From the NCBI GenBank assembly GCA_018816665.1, contig JAHIVM010000348.1, positions 1 through 9,153 of the forward strand: 9,153 nt of DNA, written 5' to 3'. The notes under the pieces are model-generated. The model made no database searches. It saw only the letters and a program-made list of their open reading frames with translations, and was not told the origin of the DNA. The DNA is from Candidatus Zixiibacteriota bacterium (GTDB lineage Bacteria > Zixibacteria > MSB-5A5 > GN15 > FEB-12). Below are positions 1-5,850 of this stretch, piece by piece (position 1 is the first letter of the stretch; each line of letters begins with the position of its first letter). Both the position numbers and the translations under genes were made by a program.

Positions 1-2487
1 CGGCATCTCCTCGCGGGTGCGACGGTAAAGAATGGTGACACTCTCCACGTCCTGCTGCCGCAGCGCCACACGGGCGGCATCTATAGCGGAGTTACCACCG
101 CCGATAATCCCAACCTTGCCCCTGGCCAGGGATTCACCGCGCATATTGAAGGCTTTGAGGAATTCGATCGACGGAATCACGCCGTCCACGTCCTCATTCT
201 CCAGTTGCAGCGGACGACTTCTGTGAGCCCCCAGGGACAGCAGCACGGCATCAAAACCGTCCTGGAATAAGCCGTCGACCGTGACATCCCGTCCCAGTGC
301 CGTACCGCACCTGAGCGTGATGTTTTCATCGATAAGGGCGTCGATCTCCTTCGTGATGACATCCTTCGGCAGACGATACGACGGGATAGCGCAATGCAGC
401 ATACCACCGGGCCGGTCCTCGGCCTCGTATACCGTCACCTTACAGCCCTTGAGCGAAAGATAGTGCGCGGCCGTCAGGCCCGACGGTCCCGAACCAACCA
501 CGGCAATACGCGGTGGTTCGCCGTCCGGCCATACCTCACGCACCGGCTCGTAGGTGGATGGATCAATACGATCGGTAATGAACCGCTTCAGCGCCCGGAT
601 GGAGATGGCGTCACCGCCGCTCGTGCCGGCCTTGCAACGGGCCTCGCACGGATGATGACACACTCGTCCGCATACCGAGGGGAACGGGTTGGCTTCGCGA
701 ATCGTATGGTAGGCATCCTGATACCGACCGTCGGCAATATACGCCACGTAGCGCCATGCCTCGGTGCCCAGCGGACAGGCCGCCTGACAGGGGGCACCCA
801 CCAGATCGGTACACACAAACGCCGCACAATGCTTGTTAATGATATGATCTTCGAATTCCTTGCGGAAGTACTTCAGCATGCTCAGGACCGGGTTGGCTGC
901 CGACTGGCCGAGACCGCACATGCTCGTGTCCTTGACCACCAGGGCCAGTTCCTCGAGCAGATCCAGATCAGCCATGGTGGCCTTGCCCATCGTGATGTCC
1001 TCGAGAATCTCGTACATCCGCTGCGTGCCCTTCCGGCACGTAAAGCACTTGCCGCACGATTCATCCTTGAGAAAACTCATGAAGTACTTCGCCACGTCAA
1101 CCATGCAGGTGTTTTCGTCCATTACAATCATGCCGCCGGAACCCATGATCGAACCGGCCCGGGCCAGTGAATCATAGTCGATCGGCAAATCGAACATGGA
1201 GGCCGGAATACAGCCGCCCGACGGTCCCCCGGTCTGCACTGCCTTGATGCGGGCCTTGCCGACCGGACCGCCGCCGATATCGTAAACGACCTCACTGATT
1301 CTGGTGCCGAGCGGCACTTCCACCAGTCCGGTGTTGCGAATCTTGCCGACCAGCGAAAAGATCTTGGTCCCGGTGCTCCCGGGAACACCGACTTTGGCAA
1401 ACTCGGCGCCGCCGCCCGTGATAATCTCCGGGATGTTGGCCAGCGTTTCGACATTGTTGATGCAGGTCGGATTGCCGTCGATGCCGCGCTCGATCGGGTA
1501 CGGCGGACGCTGCTTGGGCTCTCCCATGTACCCCTCGATCGACCGGATCAGAGCGGTCTCCTCGCCACAGACAAATGCTCCGGCTCCGCGAACAATATCG
1601 ATATCGAAGTCACGACCGGTGCCGAGAACGTTCTTTCCCAGCAGACCCATGTCGCGTGCCTGACGCAGCGCAATCAGCGTATGCTTGATGGCGAGCGGAT
1701 ACTCGCTCCGGGCGTAAATAATACCCGCCGTGGCGCCGATAGCAAAGCCGGCAATCCACATGCCCTCGATAATGGCGTGCGGGTTGCCCTCCAGCAGCGC
1801 CCGGTCCATATACGCCCCGGGATCGCCTTCGTCTGCGTTGCAGACGATATACTTCTTTCCCGACGGGCTTGTCGAGGAAGCGGCAAAGTCCCATTTCTTC
1901 CCGGTCGGGAAGCCCGCTCCACCGCGACCACGGATCCCGGAAGTTTTCACCTCTTCGCGTACCCATACCGGATCGTTGTGCTCCAGCACCCGAACCAGCG
2001 CCGCATAACCGCCCTGTTCGATGTAATCAAAAATGCGGATGGGATCCAACCGGGGATTATGACCCAGCACCGTTCGCTTCTGGCGCCGGTAAAACGGGAT
2101 GTCCTCCAGCTTCTCATAGGCGCGCTTGTCGATTGAATCGCGATAAATCAGTTCCTCGTCGACATACCCGCCAAGCGCCGCCTCGATGATCCGCGGTACA
2201 TCCTCGCGTTTCAACCTGGGATACAGATGCCCTCCCGGCTCCACGACCAGGTAGGGATTCATCTCACAGAATCCGTGACACCCGGTGATGCGCAGTTTGA
2301 GCTTCTCCTGCAGGTTGCGATCCAGGATATGGCGCTTGATCAGGCGAATTATATCATTCACACCGCTTGCCTGTGCGCCTGTATCGGCACTGACAACCAG
2401 CGTTGGTTTCGCTGCCTTGCTTTCCAGCCCATCGAGTACGCGCTGGCGAAACCCGACAAACTCCTGAACTGACAACAATTTCCTCAT
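1..2487 (-). CDS. NuoF/HydB-like NADH-binding flavoprotein fused to a GltD/NfnL-like FAD/NAD(P)H domain (partial, C-terminus beyond the left edge)
   Basis: 829 codons are visible, with no stop before the window edge. The ATG at 2487 is preceded by a GGAGAAGGA ribosome-binding stretch. Domains in order: (1) residues 28-105, a thioredoxin-like ferredoxin domain with C70-H-G-F-C74; (2) residues about 140-460, the NuoF FMN/NADH core, with the glycine-rich GRGGAGFPTGKKW at 187-199 and NADEGDPGAYMDR at 217-229, closer to HydB/HndC than to complex I; (3) residues 475-540, the [4Fe-4S] domain with C478, C481, C484 and C524; (4) from about 554, a GltD-type N-terminal iron-sulphur domain (C559, C567, C571, C606, C610, C614, C618); (5) an FAD Rossmann fold from 660 (GSGPSG at 665-670); (6) a second nucleotide fold with GGGNSAIDAAR at 796-806 and YRRTREEMP at 821-829, the Arg pair being typical of NADPH binding. 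It should pass electrons between NADH, iron-sulphur centres and a second nucleotide in the cytoplasm. Partner proteins probably lie beyond the edge. The family call is firm; the overall reaction is inferred. Confidence 0.93.
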   Translation of the reverse strand, partial: MRKLLSVQEFVGFRQRVLDGLESKAAKPTLVVSADTGAQASGVNDIIRLIKRHILDRNLQEKLKLRITGCHGFCEMNPYLVVEPGGHLYPRLKREDVPRIIEAALGGYVDEELIYRDSIDKRAYEKLEDIPFYRRQKRTVLGHNPRLDPIRIFDYIEQGGYAALVRVLEHNDPVWVREEVKTSGIRGRGGAGFPTGKKWDFAASSTSPSGKKYIVCNADEGDPGAYMDRALLEGNPHAIIEGMWIAGFAIGATAGIIYARSEYPLAIKHTLIALRQARDMGLLGKNVLGTGRDFDIDIVRGAGAFVCGEETALIRSIEGYMGEPKQRPPYPIERGIDGNPTCINNVETLANIPEIITGGGAEFAKVGVPGSTGTKIFSLVGKIRNTGLVEVPLGTRISEVVYDIGGGPVGKARIKAVQTGGPSGGCIPASMFDLPIDYDSLARAGSIMGSGGMIVMDENTCMVDVAKYFMSFLKDESCGKCFTCRKGTQRMYEILEDITMGKATMADLDLLEELALVVKDTSMCGLGQSAANPVLSMLKYFRKEFEDHIINKHCAAFVCTDLVGAPCQAACPLGTEAWRYVAYIADGRYQDAYHTIREANPFPSVCGRVCHHPCEARCKAGTSGGDAISIRALKRFITDRIDPSTYEPVREVWPDGEPPRIAVVGSGPSGLTAAHYLSLKGCKVTVYEAEDRPGGMLHCAIPSYRLPKDVITKEIDALIDENITLRCGTALGRDVTVDGLFQDGFDAVLLSLGAHRSRPLQLENEDVDGVIPSIEFLKAFNMRGESLARGKVGIIGGGNSAIDAARVALRQQDVESVTILYRRTREEMP

Positions 2488-2524
2488 TGCTTTCCTTCTC
2501 CTCGTAGCAGAACGCAACCCGACT

Positions 2525-3376
2525 CTAATCTACCGAGGTCCCGCCCAGATCAAGTATGTGTCCCTTGCATCCGCGACGGGCACACAATTGCACCAAACCA
2601 CCGCCGCGAACAATCATCGGAACCATCGGCGCTCCGCAATCACCGCACCGGGACCCACCCATCAGTTCCGCATGACAATGCGGACAGAACATATTGACGA
2701 TGGTATCCAGCGGTATCTCGTGAAGCGAGCTGACGTTGTAACTACCCCAGAGACTGGAAATAGTCATCCATCCATGCTTGTCACCAAATGAAACCGTCAC
2801 CCGAATCGACGGATACCCGTCGATAGGATGCTCGGGATCCATCAGGCTGTGATTGCACCGGGCACAACTGACATCAATGGGAAACACCCGGTCATCAGTA
2901 CCAATCTCGATCCGATCCAGGCCGATCCGCGACCGTTCCAGGATGCCCTTCACCTGCGATGTCTTGACCTTGGAAAAATAGTGACCGTCAACCACCACCA
3001 CCGGCCCCAGCGCGCAGGCGCCGAGACAGTTGACCGTTTCAAGAGTGAATTCATTGTCATCGGTGGTTTCGCCGGCCTTGATGCCGAGCTGACTCTGAAT
3101 CTCGTGAGCTACTGCCGGGCCGCCACGAACGTGACAGGCCGTGCCCAGACACACCGAAATGAGGTGCTTGCCGCGAGGCGTCAGGCTGAATGCCTTGTAG
3201 AACGTGGCAACGCCGTAAATATCAGTCAGGGATCTCCCCGTTGACTGCGCCACCGCTCTCAGTTTGTCTTCAGGGAGGTACCCAAAGCGGGCCTGAATCT
3301 CCTCAAGAACGGAAATCAGTTCCCCCTGTTTGCCTTTGTGCTCCTCCAGGATGCGTGAAATCTCTTCAGGACACAT
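2525..3376 (-). CDS. NuoE/HydC-like [2Fe-2S] subunit with C-terminal zinc-ribbon-like extension
   Basis: 283 residues. Residues 1-150 are a standard NuoE/HndA/HydC unit: an N-terminal helical bundle (RFGYLPED at 30-37, IYGVATFY at 53-60) and a thioredoxin-like fold whose [2Fe-2S] ligands are C76, C81, C117 and C121 (CLGTAC and NCLGAC). Family members usually end near residue 150-170. This one continues for about 120 residues with C171-x2-C174, C231-x2-C234, C244-x2-C247 and C265-x4-C270 pairs, which look like zinc-ribbon or rubredoxin-type knuckles around a predicted beta-rich segment. It is the first gene of a two-gene operon, 37 bp ahead of the NuoF-like gene with which NuoE proteins normally form a dimer. 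The ATG at 3376 follows GGAAGGGAAAC on the minus strand. The role is one-electron transfer next to the NADH/FMN site; the role of the extension is unknown. Confidence 0.92.
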   Translation of the reverse strand: MCPEEISRILEEHKGKQGELISVLEEIQARFGYLPEDKLRAVAQSTGRSLTDIYGVATFYKAFSLTPRGKHLISVCLGTACHVRGGPAVAHEIQSQLGIKAGETTDDNEFTLETVNCLGACALGPVVVVDGHYFSKVKTSQVKGILERSRIGLDRIEIGTDDRVFPIDVSCARCNHSLMDPEHPIDGYPSIRVTVSFGDKHGWMTISSLWGSYNVSSLHEIPLDTIVNMFCPHCHAELMGGSRCGDCGAPMVPMIVRGGGLVQLCARRGCKGHILDLGGTSVD

Positions 3377-3431
3377 GTTTCCCTTCCCAGAAAGAGGGTT
3401 CTAAACAGATGGTGACCTGTTTTAGCCACAA

Positions 3432-3449
3432 ACGTGAAACATTTCACAA
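3432..3449 (-). promoter_or_regulatory. Candidate Rex-type (or CRP-type) operator of the NuoE/NuoF-like operon
   Basis: On the minus strand the site reads TTGTGAA-ATGT-TTCACGT, against the Rex consensus TTGTGAA-N4-TTCACAA; 12 of 14 specified positions match and the inner arms GTGAA/TTCAC are perfect. The centre is about 64 bp before the start codon of the NuoE-like gene, a plausible promoter location. Rex senses the NADH/NAD+ ratio and commonly represses NADH-handling redox genes, so the context fits. The same bases also fit the CRP pattern TGTGA-N6-TCACA with one mismatch, so the cognate regulator is undecided. Confidence 0.45.
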
Positions 3450-3629
3450 GAGCGCGACTTTGGATGCAGTACAACGTTCAGCACGCCCGGGGAATATCCA
3501 CCGTTTATGCCTGAAAAGGCTTTTTATGTTGTTGCGGTCGATCTTCTTGGCTCAAGGCCAAAGCCCATCTCCAAAAGGCTTTTCGGGTACGATAGAATAT
3601 GCGATCGGCCCCAAAAAAGCAACCCTATT

Positions 3630-3647
3630 TCGTGATTTTTTTCACAT
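3630..3647 (-). promoter_or_regulatory. Second TGTGA-type palindrome, distal to the operon start
   Basis: On the plus strand it reads TCGTGAT-TTTT-TTCACAT. Like the proximal site it contains CGTGA-N6-TCACA, and it keeps 11 of 14 Rex consensus positions. It lies about 262 bp upstream of the NuoE-like start codon, nearer the end of the antiporter gene, so it would be an upstream or auxiliary site. The T-rich centre makes chance similarity more likely here than at the proximal site. Confidence 0.25.
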
Positions 3648-3803
3648 CGTTTCGCACCCTCCAACTCCTGTGCGCCGTCACATCCAGAATCTCATCCGGT
3701 GTGTGATCCGGCGTCGCTTCCAGTGTGATGAAGTCGCAGCAACGCTACGCACAGAGACTATTGTGTGATGGTTGGCAATAGCGGCGAATGTCCGCCCGCG
3801 CGG

Positions 3804-4973
3804 CTATTCCTGCAGATGGATTTCATTCGCTCGAGCCAGAGCAACCCGGGTAAGAATCGGACCTATCCCCTCGTAAACAATTACCGACGAAAGGATCACC
3901 GTGCTGATAACCTGCCCCATCTCCGGATGAGATTCGGCCACAATAATTGACATGCCAATCGCCACTCCGGCCTGCGGCAGCAGCCCCATGCCAATGTTGG
4001 CATAAACGGCAGGCGGAGCGCCCATCTTCTTGCCAACGAAGTAGGAACCGGCGAATTTCCCGATCGGGCGGATCAGCAGATAGGCCGCTCCCAGAATCCC
4101 CAGATGCCACAAAGACCCCAGGTGCAGGCTGGCCCCGGACAAAACAAAAAACGCTATAAAAAACGGCATTTCGGTCTGACGCAGCTCGGCGTATACCAGC
4201 CGGTGCATCATCGAGAGATTGTTCGTCACAGCCCCTATGACCAGACACACCATCATGTGCGAAATGCCGATTGTTTTTGCAAATCCGATCCCCAGCAACA
4301 ACCCCCCTACCAGCACCAGGAGCAGCTCGGAAAGGTCATCGATTTTCTGCTCCCAGAATGTAATCATCGCCCCCACCGCACCGCCGATCAGCACTGACAG
4401 AATGAGTTCCTTGAAGAGATCAAACAGGATGACGCTCGGTTCTCCCCCCTGTGCCAACAGATAAATGCAGAAAAACACCTGAAACAGCACCAGACAGAGC
4501 ACGTTGTTCATGGCCACCACGGCCAGCAGACTGTCGGTGAGCGGGCCGCGCGCCCGATATTCACGGGTCACCAGCAAAGTCACACCAGGCGCGGTGGCTA
4601 TGGAGATAGTTCCCAGGACAATCGAGAGACCAGGGCGGCCGGTTATCAACATGGAGGCCCCGAATACGAGAATAAACGCACCCAGGCTCTCCGCCAGCGA
4701 GATGGCGATAATCCGGGAACCCATCGCCTTCACGTGCCGCAGCTCAATCTCGCCGCCGATGGCAAACAGAATCAGCCCCAAAGCGATTTCGTTGATCATG
4801 TGGATGTCGGCCAGCGTATCCGACGTAATCAGGCCCAGCACCGATGGGCCGAAAACCAGCCCGGTCAGCATATATCCCGTTACGCGGGGAATTTTGACGC
4901 GATGGGAGAGCTTGCCACCCAGAAGACCGAGCAGAATAACCATCCCAACGCCCAGTAATTCGTATATATCCAT
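3804..4973 (-). CDS. CPA2-family cation/proton antiporter homologue (Na+/H+ exchanger fold)
   Basis: About 389 residues from the preferred start, 392 from an alternative ATG at 4982. I prefer ATG 4973 because AGGA lies 8 bases before it, whereas the base run before 4982 gives poor spacing. The protein is almost wholly hydrophobic, with about 12 membrane segments and no C-terminal RCK/TrkA domain. Family landmarks, numbered from the 4982 ATG: IPRVTGYMLTGLVFGPSVLG at 31-50, FAIGGEIE at 73-80, ATAPGVTLLVTREYRARGPL at 129-148, the TM10-type basic residues R305 and K309, and LLPQAGVAIG at 334-343. It would sit in the inner membrane exchanging Na+ or K+ for protons. The oddity is A-M-N159-N160 where relatives carry an Asp-Asp or Asn-Asp pair in the ion-binding helix, so transport activity is uncertain. 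It is a single gene transcribed away from phoB. Confidence 0.88.
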   Translation of the reverse strand: MDIYELLGVGMVILLGLLGGKLSHRVKIPRVTGYMLTGLVFGPSVLGLITSDTLADIHMINEIALGLILFAIGGEIELRHVKAMGSRIIAISLAESLGAFILVFGASMLITGRPGLSIVLGTISIATAPGVTLLVTREYRARGPLTDSLLAVVAMNNVLCLVLFQVFFCIYLLAQGGEPSVILFDLFKELILSVLIGGAVGAMITFWEQKIDDLSELLLVLVGGLLLGIGFAKTIGISHMMVCLVIGAVTNNLSMMHRLVYAELRQTEMPFFIAFFVLSGASLHLGSLWHLGILGAAYLLIRPIGKFAGSYFVGKKMGAPPAVYANIGMGLLPQAGVAIGMSIIVAESHPEMGQVISTVILSSVIVYEGIGPILTRVALARANEIHLQE

Positions 4974-5004
4974 AGGCGTCATCCTGATCTAATCGAGCCC
5001 CCTC

Positions 5005-5034
5005 AGGATACTCTCCTTCATCGACGGCTGTCAA
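5005..5034 (-). promoter_or_regulatory. Candidate promoter of the antiporter gene
   Basis: On the minus strand a perfect -35 hexamer TTGACA (5034-5029) is followed, after 18 bp, by TATCCT (5010-5005, four of six positions of TATAAT). The predicted transcript would start near 4998, leaving a short leader before the start codon at 4973. Two CTGTGC repeats with an 11-bp period sit just upstream of the -35. This assignment rests on sequence similarity only. Confidence 0.4.
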
Positions 5035-5101
5035 CAAAAGCACAGACACCGCACAGTGCCGCTGCCGATCGCATGTAGGAACTTCAGGGAGAACTTCTTG
5101 T

Positions 5102-5130
5102 TTGAGTTGCATTGCCGGCATACCTATATT
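5102..5130 (+). promoter_or_regulatory. Candidate sigma-70-type promoter of phoB-phoR
   Basis: TTGAGT (5102-5107) and TATATT (5125-5130) are separated by 17 bp. They match the -35 box at four of six and the -10 box at five of six positions. A transcript starting near 5137 would have a leader of about 20 nt containing the AAGGAG site of the phoB-like gene. A direct repeat GAACTTC (5079-5085 and 5091-5097) lies immediately upstream of the -35. Confidence 0.5.
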
Positions 5131-5157
5131 GGAGCCGGAGATACTCAAGGAGCAGTC

Positions 5158-5850
5158 ATGAGCGGTGAGAAAATACTGGTCGTGGAAGACGAAGCGGCCA
5201 TTCGGGAATTGATTGCCTACAACCTTAAACGTGAAGGCTATGTTGTAGACACCGCCGATTCCGGCGAAGACGGTCTGCGAATGGCGTTTACGTCCTCACC
5301 CGCCCTGATCCTGCTGGACCTGATGCTTCCCGGCATGGACGGCCTGGCTATCTGCAGGGCCTTGCGCGCCGATAAGCGAACCAGTTCCATTCCCATTATC
5401 ATGCTGACCGCCCGGAGTGAAGAGACCGACGTTGTCACCGGCCTGGGGGTTGGCGCCGATGACTACGTCACCAAACCGTTCAGCCCCAGGGTTCTGGTTG
5501 CCCGGGTGCGCGCCTTTCTGCGTCGCGCGACTGTCGGCGATGCCGACCCGACCACAGTCCTGATTGCCGGACAGTTGTCCATTGATCCCGGACGGCACGA
5601 CGTGCGGGTGGATGGCACACGGGTCGAGTTGACACCAACCGAGTTTCAGATACTGCTGACGCTGGTCCGACGACCGGGCTGGGTTTTCAGCAGGTATCAA
5701 ATTGTCAACGCGGTGCGCGGTTCGGATGCCATCATCACCGACCGCGCCGTTGATGTACAAATTGTCGGACTACGAAAAAAGCTGGGCGACTGCGGTCACT
5801 ATATCGAAACCGTCCGCGGTGTAGGCTATAGATTTAAGGAGTTGGAATGA
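5158..5850 (+). CDS. phoB: PhoB-like response regulator (OmpR/PhoB family)
   Basis: 230 residues, the usual length for the family. The frame is open further upstream to 5056, but ATG 5158 has AAGGAG five bases before it and gives the canonical N-terminus (KILVVEDE). Residues 4-122 are a receiver domain with acidic pocket E10/D11/E12, phospho-acceptor D54 in LLDLMLPGMDG, T84, Y103 and K106 (TKPF). Residues about 130-228 are a winged-helix OmpR-type DNA-binding domain (ELTPTEFQILLTL, DRAVDVQIVGLRKKL, ETVRGVGYRF). It should bind tandem 11-bp repeats as a dimer and activate phosphate-starvation genes. Four bases overlap the kinase gene downstream, and a porin and a PstS-like gene follow, which supports the Pho assignment over other OmpR-family roles. 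Confidence 0.93.
   Translation: MSGEKILVVEDEAAIRELIAYNLKREGYVVDTADSGEDGLRMAFTSSPALILLDLMLPGMDGLAICRALRADKRTSSIPIIMLTARSEETDVVTGLGVGADDYVTKPFSPRVLVARVRAFLRRATVGDADPTTVLIAGQLSIDPGRHDVRVDGTRVELTPTEFQILLTLVRRPGWVFSRYQIVNAVRGSDAIITDRAVDVQIVGLRKKLGDCGHYIETVRGVGYRFKELE

Larger units (their letters stand above)
3377..3803. other. 427-bp gene-free region upstream of the NuoE/NuoF-like operon
   Basis: No convincing gene is present in either strand. The open frame crossing it on the plus strand (3190-3768) has a composition unlike the neighbouring proteins and overlaps the 5' end of the NuoE-like gene. The region is richer in A/T runs than its neighbours. It contains two TGTGA-type palindromes (3432-3449 and 3630-3647), three direct GTGTGAT copies (3701, 3723, 3763), two copies of AAAAGGCTTTT (3514-3524 and 3573-3583) and a small inverted repeat TTGGC/GCCAA (3547-3561). 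No strong sigma-70 promoter stands out on the minus strand. The best weak pairs are TTGCTT-N17-TATTCT ending near 3594, and TTGTGA-N17-GCTAAA overlapping the proximal palindrome. No terminator with a T-run was found behind the antiporter gene. Confidence 0.6.

Noticed and set aside
394..1170. Long plus-strand frame opposite the NuoF-like gene
   Set aside because: It is antisense to conserved NuoF/GltD motifs; its translation shows no domain and it lacks plausible initiation signals.
3493..3501. Single DnaA-box-like sequence (ATATCCACC)
   Set aside because: Only one imperfect copy, without an AT-rich unwinding region or nearby replication genes.
3190..3768. Open frame of 192 codons on the plus strand across the NuoE-like 5' end and the gap
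   Set aside because: It overlaps a firmly identified gene antisense, shows no recognisable domain, and has an irregular composition. It is most likely a chance frame.
3781..3796. GCGG/CCGC inverted repeat after the antiporter stop as a terminator
   Set aside because: The stem is only about four base pairs with no T-run on the minus strand.
5056..5157. Possible 34-residue N-terminal extension of the PhoB-like protein
   Set aside because: The extension would span the predicted promoter, while ATG 5158 has a well-placed AAGGAG and gives the canonical receiver-domain start.
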